Source of the DNA: an uncultured Bacteroidia bacterium
GTDB lineage: Bacteria; Bacteroidota; Bacteroidia; Bacteroidales; UBA932
Direction of reading: 5' to 3'
NCBI GenBank assembly: GCA_902785825.1
Contig: CACZZZ010000004.1
Span: 1-64,000, forward strand
Length of the DNA: 64,000 nucleotides
Shown: positions 45,560-53,514 of the stretch, piece by piece
How the letters are laid out: the number at the start of each line of letters is the position of its first letter
How positions within the stretch are numbered: the stretch's first letter is position 1
The notes under the pieces: generated by a model
Seen by the model: only the letters and a program-made list of their open reading frames with translations
What the model was told of the DNA's origin: nothing
The model's database searches: none
Position numbers and translations under genes: made by a program

Positions 45560-46843
45560 CTAGAACAGGCGATCGACGGATGCGATAACTTCCTCGGCGG
45601 AAAGATCGGTGCTGAGGATGAGATCCGGCTTCTTCAGCTCGAATCCAAGGCTCGTGGCGTTAAGCATTCCAGCTCCCGTGATGTTCAACATCACCGTCTC
45701 ATCTTTCTTGACCGCACCTTCATCTATGGCCTTTTTCAGGGCCGCCACTGCTGACGCCGAAGCGGGAAGAATGTCGTATCCCTCCTTATTGTAAACCTGG
45801 AGTATCCAGTACACAATGTCGTCATTCGTCACCTTGTAGAAGTCTCCTCCGGAAGCCTTCAGGACATCAAAAACGCCACCGGCCAAGCTATAAGGCGGTT
45901 TCCTGTTCGAAAGGACCTTCGCGAGGATGATCTCGGCATTTTTGCGGGAATCCTCAGGAGTGATAGGGACCAGGTCGCGGGAACCAGCTTTCCAGGAGTC
46001 ATACATAAGGGTGTAAGGAGCGTTCTGCACACAATAGACCCTCATCTTGTTCTCACCGAAACGTCCATCTTTCTCCAGCCTGCAAGCGTTCTCCCAGGCG
46101 GCGATAGCACCGGTACCGCTTCCAACAGCCTGGAAATAAGCGTCAGGAATACGTCCGATCACCTCGACAGCGCTGAGAATCGTAGTGCCCATACCATCCC
46201 TGCGGGCGACATTCTTGGCTCCACCCTCAGCGAGGTACCTCGGATCCTTGCAGAGTTTCTCACCCAAGGCAATAGCGTCGTAATAGTCTGTTCCATGAGG
46301 AGTCGCGATCACCTTGACGCAAGGTTTCAGCTTCCTGGTAAACCACAGATCCGACACATTATCATTCGGTATGCAGATCACGATCGGAATATCGTTGTCA
46401 GAGCAGACCCTGGCGAAAGCCCTGGCCGTATTGCCGGCGGACTGGACCACAAGTATATGCTTGTCATTCTTAGGCAGCCTGGCGCACACAGAGAAGGCCT
46501 CGGTCTCCTTGAAAGAGCAGGTCTCCATCTTCGCCCCCCTCTTCGGCACATAGCCGGAGAGAGTGATATAAAGGTTTTCCATTCCAAGAAGTTCGCCGAG
46601 CCCCTTGCTCTTGTAGGTCACAGGAGCGTGTGACTTTCTCAAAGTCCTTTGGATAGGAAGCCACTCGGCATATCTGTAAAGCCCCTTCAGATCATCCCTC
46701 GGGGTGAATTTCTCATTCGCGTAAACGGCTCTGACCAATGATGGTGCCGTAGCTTGAGGATCAGCGAGTGTCCAGCCGGCGTCTTCGAAAACCCGGCCGG
46801 TACCGACGTTCATCAATTTGTAATCAGTGGCTTGGAATTTCAT
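45560..46843 (-). CDS. Cysteate synthase-like PLP enzyme (threonine synthase paralogue)
   Basis: A 427-residue fold-type II PLP enzyme. The PLP lysine is Lys112 in CSFKETEAFSVCAR, with VQSAGNTARAFA and the phosphate-binding GSGTGAIAAWE (about 242). From memory, the overall pattern (RVFEDAGWTL, AVYANEKF, GLYRYAEWLPI, AEGGAKNVARRDGMGTT) fits Bacteroidota proteins classed as cysteate synthase, which make L-cysteate from phosphoserine and sulfite, more than classical threonine synthase. Cysteate would feed coenzyme M in methanogens and, in Bacteroidota, sulfonolipids such as capnine. No cysteate acyltransferase is in this window. Threonine synthase activity is the alternative. Confidence 0.7.
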   Translation of the reverse strand: MKFQATDYKLMNVGTGRVFEDAGWTLADPQATAPSLVRAVYANEKFTPRDDLKGLYRYAEWLPIQRTLRKSHAPVTYKSKGLGELLGMENLYITLSGYVPKRGAKMETCSFKETEAFSVCARLPKNDKHILVVQSAGNTARAFARVCSDNDIPIVICIPNDNVSDLWFTRKLKPCVKVIATPHGTDYYDAIALGEKLCKDPRYLAEGGAKNVARRDGMGTTILSAVEVIGRIPDAYFQAVGSGTGAIAAWENACRLEKDGRFGENKMRVYCVQNAPYTLMYDSWKAGSRDLVPITPEDSRKNAEIILAKVLSNRKPPYSLAGGVFDVLKASGGDFYKVTNDDIVYWILQVYNKEGYDILPASASAVAALKKAIDEGAVKKDETVMLNITGAGMLNATSLGFELKKPDLILSTDLSAEEVIASVDRLF

Positions 46844-46855
46844 ATCAGGAAATTT

Positions 46856-47827
46856 TTAGATTGTCATGAAAAGGTATGCCATATATGCGGCGAAAATTAG
46901 CAGATAGGAAGTGGCGTCCAGCTTGCCGATCTTGTTGTTCCGGCCGGTCCAGGCGCTCACGAGGATCATAATTGAGCTCAAAGTGAGAACTCCAAGGTCA
47001 ACCGCCTTCATGTTGCTGAAGGACAGAGGGCAAGCCAAGGCTGAGGCGCCAAGGATCAAAAGGATATTGGAAATATTTGATCCAAGGATATTTCCAAGCG
47101 CAAGAGCTCCCTTCTTCTTCGCTGCGGCCACGACACAGGTGACAAGTTCCGGCATAGACGTGCCGCCAGCCAAGATGGTTATGGCCACGAATTTATCCGA
47201 AAGCCCGGCGTCTCTCGCGATCCGGCACGCCGCGTCAACGAAAAGATCGCCACCGAAAACCAGTCCCGCAAGTCCCGCTATCACCATCACGATCGCTACC
47301 AGAAGTTTGCTGGAGGCCTTGGATGAGACCTCAGCGTCATCTTCATAAGCATCGGTTTTCCCCGTTTTGAAAGAGTACAACATGTATGCGGCGAAAAGTA
47401 GGAGGAATATTCCACCCTCCATTGCGTTTATGGTGTCACTCGAGCCAAAGCCGAACAAGGTGTGCTGCATCCCGAAACAGATGAGCAGGACTGTAGCGAG
47501 GATATTCAAGGGAATATCCCGCCGCTTGTTGCTGTCCGTTATCCGGATAGGATTGATCAAGGCAGTGACACCCAATATCATAAGGACATTGAAGATATTG
47601 GAGCCGACGACATTGCCTATCGCTATGTCCGCATTGCCCTTCAGGGCTCCCGTGAGACTCACAACCAACTCCGGCATCGAGGTTCCGATGCCAACTATGG
47701 TCATTCCGATCAGGAATTCACTCAAGCCAGCTTTCCTGGCAATTGAAGACGCCCCTTCTACCAACCAATCCGCACCGAGGACCACGAGCCCGAGTCCGAC
47801 AAGAAGTAAAAGAGCGTCAAGTGCCAT
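46856..47827 (-). CDS. CaCA-family calcium/sodium antiporter (YrbG type)
   Basis: A 323-residue inner-membrane exchanger with ten predicted membrane segments in two inverted halves. The two alpha-repeat motifs are present: GIGTSMPELVVS...GNVVGSNIFNVLMILG in the first half and AGGTSMPELVTC...GNILGSNISNILLILG in the second. It lies between the acyltransferase (2-nt gap) and the cysteate synthase gene (12-nt gap). The ion specificity is inferred from family only. Confidence 0.92.
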   Translation of the reverse strand: MALDALLLLVGLGLVVLGADWLVEGASSIARKAGLSEFLIGMTIVGIGTSMPELVVSLTGALKGNADIAIGNVVGSNIFNVLMILGVTALINPIRITDSNKRRDIPLNILATVLLICFGMQHTLFGFGSSDTINAMEGGIFLLLFAAYMLYSFKTGKTDAYEDDAEVSSKASSKLLVAIVMVIAGLAGLVFGGDLFVDAACRIARDAGLSDKFVAITILAGGTSMPELVTCVVAAAKKKGALALGNILGSNISNILLILGASALACPLSFSNMKAVDLGVLTLSSIMILVSAWTGRNNKIGKLDATSYLLIFAAYMAYLFMTI

Positions 47828-47829
47828 AA

Positions 47830-48993
47830 CTATTCCACTCTAAGGGGTTCTCCGGAGGCAAGACGCTCCTTGGACAATACAGGATTGGCGTATATGCGCA
47901 GGAAGATGTCCCTCAAGTCATCACGGTTGAGCCTTTTCTCAACCTTGTCGAGGCGATGTTCAGTATAAGCCTCGAAACTCTCGATGTCAGCCTTGGTGTA
48001 CAAGTCTGAATATTTGGACGTATTCCAAACCTTGTCGTAGGCTATGTAGTTGGTCTTCCAGAGATGGTAACCGGCGATGACCCTCTTGTCAACGGCGTGA
48101 CGGATGGCTTGGTAGCGGTCGTTCTTGCCGCATTGGCTGGCGACCTCGATCTCCGCAAAGGTGAGCGGAAGGCCGAAATTCAGATGCACGTTGCCTTTCT
48201 TCTGCCTGATTCCCATCACGATGCTGTGCATATCCTCATGGCGGCTCTTGACGTATTTCTTGGTACGGGATATCAGAATCTCCCTTGCCTTTCTCACGTC
48301 GCAGGGCTCATATTCATAAGAGATGCTCAGCGGGACGATGTTGAGCTCAAGGAAATTCTCCTGGAAGGTCTTCTCACCGCTCATGTCCAGCATCTTCAGC
48401 AGGCCTTGCTCCGTGGTGTCGATCCCGTCCTTGGTCCTTCCCTGCCTCTGGGCTAGCCAGATGGATGCCTTACCGGAGGTGATGGTCTGGCGGATGTACT
48501 TTGAAAGCATCTGGGAGGAGAGGTAAAGATCGCGGGCCGATATGCCCCTGATAACCTTAATCATTCGATTAGATCGCAGGAGGTATTCCACTGTCCTACT
48601 TTCTTTTATGAGGTTATCACCGACGCAAATCTCGGTCATGGGAATCCCATTGCGGAAGAAGACCATCTGCGTGATGGCTGGATCAAGGATAATATCCCTG
48701 TGATTGGACATCGCCAGGAATTTTCCCTTGATTCCTTTAATATAACTGATACCGTCGTAGGTGAAGTTGTCCATCGTGTGCTCGATGCACCACAGGACGG
48801 CGTCATTCATCACTTTCTCCTGGAATTCGTCAATGCTCCTGACCGACTTCAAAGCGTCACGGAGATAAGTGACCGGCCTGTCCGGGAAAAGATATTCCGA
48901 AATAGCGAACACAGCGGGATGATTGGCGACTTTTCCAAGCGCCTTTACCGCCTCTTCGTCATTGTAAGGACATATACTGTCAAATTCGTTCAT
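47830..48993 (-). CDS. PlsC-like lysophospholipid/glycerolipid acyltransferase
   Basis: A 387-residue acyltransferase of the LPLAT fold. The active-site block is LAMSNHRDIILDPA; counting gives His-x5-Asp rather than the textbook His-x4-Asp, a point to check against close relatives. A second block may be IWLAQRQGRTKDG, resembling motif III, followed by IVPLSISYEYEPCDVRK. It is longer than typical PlsC (about 245 residues). The acyl acceptor is unknown. Part of the queA-acyltransferase-antiporter-cysteate synthase group. A consensus -7 box abuts its start codon. Confidence 0.8.
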   Translation of the reverse strand: MNEFDSICPYNDEEAVKALGKVANHPAVFAISEYLFPDRPVTYLRDALKSVRSIDEFQEKVMNDAVLWCIEHTMDNFTYDGISYIKGIKGKFLAMSNHRDIILDPAITQMVFFRNGIPMTEICVGDNLIKESRTVEYLLRSNRMIKVIRGISARDLYLSSQMLSKYIRQTITSGKASIWLAQRQGRTKDGIDTTEQGLLKMLDMSGEKTFQENFLELNIVPLSISYEYEPCDVRKAREILISRTKKYVKSRHEDMHSIVMGIRQKKGNVHLNFGLPLTFAEIEVASQCGKNDRYQAIRHAVDKRVIAGYHLWKTNYIAYDKVWNTSKYSDLYTKADIESFEAYTEHRLDKVEKRLNRDDLRDIFLRIYANPVLSKERLASGEPLRVE

Positions 48994-48997
48994 GATA

Positions 48998-49005
48998 CAA
49001 ATTTA
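48998..49005 (-). promoter_or_regulatory. -7 box TAAATTTG, 4 nt before the acyltransferase ATG
   Basis: A perfect TAnnTTTG on the minus strand; its first three bases are the queA stop codon. A CTTG lies 20 nt upstream. Only 4 nt separate it from the ATG, so a transcript from it would be leaderless or would start inside the gene. Confidence 0.4.
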
Positions 49006-50241
49006 AACATTTTCAGCACTATTCGCAAGAGAGTCACGGCGGAAAAGAAGCGAGCTGTCGCCATAACTCAAGAAGCGGAATCCATTTGAAAGGGCAAAAT
49101 CGTAAATACGCCGCCAGTCTCCGCCTACAAAGGCTGATATCAGAAGGATAAGGGTGCTTTCCGGCTGATGGAAATTCGTCACCAGCACATCAACCAGTCT
49201 GAATTTGAACCCGGGAACTATTATTATTCTCGTTCCCACCTTGATCTCATCCAGGTTTTCCTTCTCCAAATATTTAATAATCGCGTCGATAGCCTCCCGG
49301 GCACTATAAGGATACTCTGTCTCATAGGGAACCCATTGTCCGACATCCTCGGGAGTGCCCTTCTCAATACAACTGACGCCGACATAGTAGAGTGATTCCA
49401 GGGTACGGACAGATGTGGTGCCGACCGCGATGAGTTTGCCTTCGTTGTCTCTTATTCTCCTGAGAAGGTCGATGCTGACGCTGAAAGGCTCCCTGTGCAT
49501 GGGATGGCCCGAAATCTCGGCGCTTTTTACCGGAAGGAATGTGCCCGCGCCGACATGGAGACAGATATTCTGAATATCGATCCCCTTGTCCTTGATTTCC
49601 CCAAGAACCCTGTCAGTGAAATGCAATCCCGCAGTAGGTGCGGCAACGGATCCTCTCACACGGGCATACAGCGTTTGATAACGCTCATTATCAATAGCTT
49701 CTGTATCTCTATTCAGGTATGGTGGGATTGGGACTGAGCCGCAGATGTCGAGAACGTTGGAAAAAGGATGGCCGCCATCCCATGTGAACTCGACTTCACC
49801 GACCCGGTCGTCCCGGCTCACAAGTCTCGCCTTGAGGTTCAGTTCAGAGACCACCTTGGAACCTTCCGGATTGTATAAATTGAGAATGTCACCTTTCCAT
49901 CTTTTGGCATTGCCGATAACGCATTTCCAAACGCACCTTGAAGACGAGGCAAAGGCTATGTTATATTCCGCTGGATCAACAGGTTCCAGACAGAAAATCT
50001 CGATATGAGCCCCGGATTCACGCTGAAAATGCAAACGGGCAGGGACAACCTTCGTGTCGTTGAACACCATAAGGGATCCCTCCGGCAGGAGTCCTGGAAT
50101 ATCCCTAAACACGAACTTATCGACTTTTCCGTCATTGTAGCGCAGCAGTTTAGAGGAATCGCGCTCGGGGAGCGGGTATTTGGCGATCCGCTCGTCAGGC
50201 AGATCATAGTGGTAGTCTTCTATTCTTATTGTAGGTATCAT
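49003..50241 (-). CDS. queA: S-adenosylmethionine:tRNA ribosyltransferase-isomerase QueA
   Basis: A 412-residue enzyme that transfers the ribosyl part of SAM to 7-aminomethyl-7-deazaguanine in tRNA, making epoxyqueuosine. Family blocks are visible: LPDERIAKYPLPERDSSKLL, GSLMVFNDTKVVPARLHF, VRGSVAAPTAGLHFT, HVGAGTFLPV and TSVRTLESL. NFHQPESTLILLISAF lies near the end. It is longer than E. coli QueA (about 356), through an insert near 135-165. Its promoter box ends 7 nt before the ATG. Confidence 0.95.
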   Translation of the reverse strand: MIPTIRIEDYHYDLPDERIAKYPLPERDSSKLLRYNDGKVDKFVFRDIPGLLPEGSLMVFNDTKVVPARLHFQRESGAHIEIFCLEPVDPAEYNIAFASSSRCVWKCVIGNAKRWKGDILNLYNPEGSKVVSELNLKARLVSRDDRVGEVEFTWDGGHPFSNVLDICGSVPIPPYLNRDTEAIDNERYQTLYARVRGSVAAPTAGLHFTDRVLGEIKDKGIDIQNICLHVGAGTFLPVKSAEISGHPMHREPFSVSIDLLRRIRDNEGKLIAVGTTSVRTLESLYYVGVSCIEKGTPEDVGQWVPYETEYPYSAREAIDAIIKYLEKENLDEIKVGTRIIIVPGFKFRLVDVLVTNFHQPESTLILLISAFVGGDWRRIYDFALSNGFRFLSYGDSSLLFRRDSLANSAENV

Positions 50242-50248
50242 AGCTCCG

Positions 50249-50256
50249 CGAATTTA
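50249..50256 (-). promoter_or_regulatory. -7-like box TAAATTCG, 7 nt before the queA ATG
   Basis: Seven of eight positions match TAnnTTTG on the minus strand, followed by CG. The spacing of 7 nt to the ATG suggests a leaderless transcript. Confidence 0.4.
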
Positions 50257-50278
50257 ATCATTTCCGCCAATATCAATC

Positions 50279-50402
50279 GGCCACTCGAGACTAGTCTCCC
50301 AAACCGCCGCTTCGCGGCCCCTCCCACGGCTACGCCGCGGGCCCCTCCCTCTTACGTGGCCGAGGGTGGCCACGGGTTTTGGAGGCTAGTCTCGCAGTGG
50401 CC
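50279..50402. repeat. 124-bp GC-rich palindromic element
   Basis: Terminal arms 50279-50305 and 50375-50402 form an imperfect inverted repeat of about 27 bp (GGCCACTCGAGACTAGTCTC against a near-complementary arm). The interior holds smaller perfect hairpins, including GCCGC/GCGGC around TTC and GTGGCC/GGCCAC near the right side. It is markedly GC-rich beside very AT-rich DNA. The core CCGCCGCTTCGCGG recurs in the 45500-45547 repeat. No open frame or transposase is present. It resembles a MITE or REPIN-type non-autonomous repeat. Confidence 0.75.
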
Positions 50403-50758
50403 ATAGTAACTGCAATCCATAAAAAACTGTTCGGAAAAGTAAATCGGAGTTGAATTTTGTAAATTGTTTGGGTAAAAATAAGCCTGTTAACAAAAGTGAA
50501 AATAGAAAATTTTAATAAATAATTCCATAATAGATAATTAACGTATAATCAGATATTTACACGTATTTAACTAATTTTAAATATTAACAACAATCGTTAA
50601 ACTCGCAACGTAAACCTAAAGCAAAGCTTAAAATTTAGGATATTACATATTTATTTACACGAATATCAGCATTTTAGTATAAATTAACTAAATTAGATTA
50701 TAATTAACTTACATGGCTTTTTCTATGATGCGGATAGCTGGCTACAGTAAACCGAGAC
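50403..50758. other. AT-rich intergenic stretch upstream of the XRE regulator
   Basis: About 360 bp with no credible gene. TTAAC or its complement recurs many times. TGTTAACAAAA at 50484-50494 repeats most of the palindrome at 50786-50797. ATTTACACG occurs twice as a direct repeat (about 50554 and 50653). The composition is unlike the flanking genes. It could be a horizontally acquired or heavily regulated promoter region. Confidence 0.45.
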
Positions 50759-50789
50759 TTTGCATTTCTGAATTATTTAGCTAAATTTG
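50759..50789 (+). promoter_or_regulatory. Promoter of the XRE regulator, TTTG-N19-TAAATTTG
   Basis: TTTG (50759-50762) and TAAATTTG (50782-50789) are 19 nt apart, a textbook Bacteroidota promoter. The ATG follows 18 nt later. Confidence 0.8.
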
Positions 50790-50797
50790 TTAACAAA
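50786..50797. promoter_or_regulatory. Palindrome TTTGTTAACAAA over the start site, candidate operator
   Basis: A perfect 12-bp palindrome overlapping the last four bases of the -7 box and the expected start site of the XRE gene. A partial copy (TGTTAACAAAA) lies about 300 bp upstream. Its position suits autorepression by the XRE protein (inference). Confidence 0.45.
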
Positions 50798-50807
50798 GAA
50801 AAGTGCC

Positions 50808-51194
50808 ATGAACCAGCGCCTTCAACAATTCCTTAACGCCGAGAATCTCACCCAGACACAACTCGCCGAACGCATCGGTGTTGCGAAAGCCAGTGTCTCT
50901 CACATTTTAGCCGGCCGCAACAAACCGGGATATGATTTTATAGTTAACCTCTCCCGCCAGTTCCCCAACCTGAATCTCGATTGGCTGGTAAATGGAAAAG
51001 GCCGCATGTATAAAATAACCGGCCAGGAAAGCGAAATTCCGGCTATACCCCGCCCTTCGGACGAAAATCCCGATCCACAGAGCGGAGATTTATTCGAAAT
51101 AAGCCAAGAATCATCTAATAATCAAGCTGATACCCCTAAAATCGTCAAAGTAGTAGTCTTCTACGACAACGGCACATTCCAAGAGATAGTTTAA
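50808..51194 (+). CDS. XRE-family helix-turn-helix regulator
   Basis: A 128-residue protein. An N-terminal HTH_3 domain spans about 1-65, with the recognition region LTQTQLAERIGVAKASVSHI and LAGRNKPGYDFIVNLSRQFPNLNLDWL. A Pro/Ser/Asp/Glu-rich tail ends in a short beta-like segment (KIVKVVVFYDNGTFQEIV). The tail resembles those of small chromosomal XRE proteins in Bacteroidota. The ATG at 50808 is chosen over TTG 50787, which lies inside the promoter. The pyrD promoter overlaps its 3' end. Confidence 0.9.
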   Translation: MNQRLQQFLNAENLTQTQLAERIGVAKASVSHILAGRNKPGYDFIVNLSRQFPNLNLDWLVNGKGRMYKITGQESEIPAIPRPSDENPDPQSGDLFEISQESSNNQADTPKIVKVVVFYDNGTFQEIV

Positions 51195-51199
51195 TTTGC

Positions 51200-51207
51200 T
51201 ATATTCG
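51200..51207 (+). promoter_or_regulatory. -7-like box TATATTCG, 4 nt before the pyrD ATG
   Basis: Seven of eight positions match TAnnTTTG, followed by CG. There is no clear -33 element. It lies immediately after the XRE stop codon, and the 4-nt spacing suggests a leaderless pyrD transcript. Confidence 0.35.
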
Positions 51208-51211
51208 CGGT

Positions 51212-52240
51212 ATGTACAAACAGCTGATCAGACCCATATTGTTCAGGTTCTCCGCCGAACGCGCGCACAATATGACACTCAAGTTGCTCCGTTTCGCGCG
51301 TAGGATACCTCTTTGCGCCAATATGGCGAAGCTTATATTCCGCCGCAAGTCGCAATCGCTTCAGATAGAGGTTTTCGGCATCAAGTTCCCCAACCCAGTC
51401 GGTCTGGCAGCCGGTATTGACAAGAACGGTGAGACTTATAATGAGCTCGCATGGTTCGGCTTCTCTTTCATCGAGATAGGATCCCTCACCCCTGAGCCGC
51501 AGCCCGGCAATCCCAAGCCGCGGCTTTTCAGGTTGCCGCAGGACAAAGCCCTCATCAACCGTATGGGGATCAACAACAAAGGGATCAACTACGCTATCGA
51601 TCACATAATGAAAGACAAGCCCAAAGTGATCCTATGCGCCAGTATCGCGAAAAATAGCACATCGGCCTCCGATGAGGACATTGTGAATGACTACAAGAGG
51701 GCTTTCTCACGTATGTATGACTTCGTGGACATGTTCACTGTCAATGTCTCATGTCCCAATGTCGAGGGGCTTCAGAATCTTCAGGATGTCTCATATCTCT
51801 CGGATGTCATCGATCCCCTCCTGGATCTCAGGATCTGCTACGACAAGTACAAACCGCTTCTGGTCAAGGTCTCCCCTGACATCCCGAGGGAGGAACTGGA
51901 TGAGATCCTGAATTATTGCATGCTCTCAGGTGTCGACGGTATTGTTGCTGGTAACACCACCACTTCACGGGAAGGGCTTGTGACAAATCAGGCCCGTGTC
52001 GAGAAGATCGGCAAAGGAGGTCTCTCCGGCGCACCCCTCTTCGAGAGAAGTCTCGAACTGGTGAAGTATATTCACCAATACACCAATGGACGCCTTCCTA
52101 TCGTGGGAGTCGGAGGCATAATGGGACCTGAGCAGGCAAAACTCATGATGGATGCCGGAGCCTCATTGATCGAGTTATGCACGGGATTTATCTATGAGGG
52201 ACCGTCTGCGGTTAAAAAGATATTAAAACATTTGAGATGA
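51212..52240 (+). CDS. pyrD: Dihydroorotate dehydrogenase, class 2 (quinone-dependent)
   Basis: A 342-residue FMN enzyme oxidising dihydroorotate to orotate. The N-terminal amphipathic membrane-binding extension (MYKQLIRPILFRFSAERAHN) marks class 2. The barrel has FPNPVGLAAGIDKNGE, FIEIGSLTPEPQPGNPKPRL, NRMGINNKG and VNVSCPNVEG with the catalytic Ser. FMN phosphate binding is at GGIMGPEQAKLMMDAGASLIE and GFIYEG. Its stop overlaps the cinA start (ATGA). Confidence 0.96.
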   Translation: MYKQLIRPILFRFSAERAHNMTLKLLRFARRIPLCANMAKLIFRRKSQSLQIEVFGIKFPNPVGLAAGIDKNGETYNELAWFGFSFIEIGSLTPEPQPGNPKPRLFRLPQDKALINRMGINNKGINYAIDHIMKDKPKVILCASIAKNSTSASDEDIVNDYKRAFSRMYDFVDMFTVNVSCPNVEGLQNLQDVSYLSDVIDPLLDLRICYDKYKPLLVKVSPDIPREELDEILNYCMLSGVDGIVAGNTTTSREGLVTNQARVEKIGKGGLSGAPLFERSLELVKYIHQYTNGRLPIVGVGGIMGPEQAKLMMDAGASLIELCTGFIYEGPSAVKKILKHLR

Positions 52241-53514
52241 CAAACGCTTCCATCTGCACAATCGGTGATGAGATACTCATCGGACAGATTGTGGACACTA
52301 ATTCATCGAGGATATCCAGGGCCCTGGAGGAAATCGGAATAAAAGTCACAAGGATGCTCTCCTTCGGTGACGATCGTAGGGAGATAATAGAGAACCTGGA
52401 GAACGAGTTGAGAATCAACGGGATTGTCATTTCTACCGGCGGGCTCGGACCAACTAAAGACGATATTACCAAAGCGGCTCTGGCGGAGATGTCCGGAAGC
52501 CGCAGCTACGTCGAAAACGCCACCCAACTCGGCATTATCCATGAGATCCTGAGCGCTCGCGGGCTCGATGTCCTGGACATCAACAAGGCACAAGCTCTTG
52601 TGCCGGACACCTGCGAGGTGATCCCCAACCGTTTGGGAACCGCCCCTATAATGGTATTCCGGTTTGACAGTGAAAGATTCGGCCATCCGGCGACTCTTTA
52701 CTCACTGCCAGGTGTTCCTTTTGAGGCGATCGGGGCCCTTCCAGACATTATCGAGGACATCAAGAGCCATAATTCCCTGACAGACATATTCCACAAATGC
52801 GTCATGGTCGCCGGATTGGCTGAATCCGCCCTCTCGAAACTCATTGAGCCCTGGGAAGACAGTCTGCCGGCTGACATGCATCTGGCCTACCTGCCCAACC
52901 AGCTTACCGGTGTCCGCCTTCGCCTCTCCATCTACGGAGGAGACAAGGATGAGGAGGAAAGACGCATTGACGAGCGTTTCGCGGCCCTCGAGCCCATCTT
53001 GGGTGACAAGATATATTCCCACTCGGATGATACTCTACAGAACGCCATTGGGGCCCTCCTGAGGGGGACAGGGAAAACCTTGAGCGCGGCGGAGTCATGC
53101 ACCGGCGGAATGATCTCATCCCTGATTACCTCTGTACCGGGAGCGTCTGAATACTATCTCGGTTCCGTGACCTCGTACGCGGTCGCTGTCAAGCGTAAGG
53201 TCCTTGATGTGCCTGGGGAATATGTCAAGAAACACGGGGTTGTCAGCTCGGAAGTCGCCGGAGCCATGGCCGAAGGTGTCAGCAAACTCACTGGCAGCAC
53301 CTATTCTGTCGCCACTACAGGCCTCGCCGGGCCCGGAGGTGACGAGTGGAATCCGGTAGGAACCGTGTGGATCGGGGTGTCCGGCCCCGCCGGCACCGTC
53401 ACGGTCAAGAAAGTTTACAAGAACGATAGGAAAAGGAATATCGAGCGCTTCACATGTGCGGCTCTGGACGAGCTTAGGCTCTACATCCTGAACGATCTCA
53501 GGACTGCGAAGTGA
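52237..53514 (+). CDS. cinA: CinA-family protein (ADP-ribose pyrophosphatase / NMN deamidase)
   Basis: A 425-residue two-domain protein. The N-terminal MoCF-like domain (about 1-170) begins ASICTIGDEILIGQIVDTNS with STGGLGPTKDD. The C-terminal CinA deamidase domain (about 265-420) has SAAESCTGGMISSLIT, GVVSSEVAGAMAEG and ATTGLAGPGGDEWNPVG. The family degrades ADP-ribose and recycles NMN to nicotinate mononucleotide. It is coupled to pyrD by a 4-nt overlap. The end overlaps the convergent M19 peptidase by 17 nt. Confidence 0.94.
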   Translation: MTNASICTIGDEILIGQIVDTNSSRISRALEEIGIKVTRMLSFGDDRREIIENLENELRINGIVISTGGLGPTKDDITKAALAEMSGSRSYVENATQLGIIHEILSARGLDVLDINKAQALVPDTCEVIPNRLGTAPIMVFRFDSERFGHPATLYSLPGVPFEAIGALPDIIEDIKSHNSLTDIFHKCVMVAGLAESALSKLIEPWEDSLPADMHLAYLPNQLTGVRLRLSIYGGDKDEEERRIDERFAALEPILGDKIYSHSDDTLQNAIGALLRGTGKTLSAAESCTGGMISSLITSVPGASEYYLGSVTSYAVAVKRKVLDVPGEYVKKHGVVSSEVAGAMAEGVSKLTGSTYSVATTGLAGPGGDEWNPVGTVWIGVSGPAGTVTVKKVYKNDRKRNIERFTCAALDELRLYILNDLRTAK

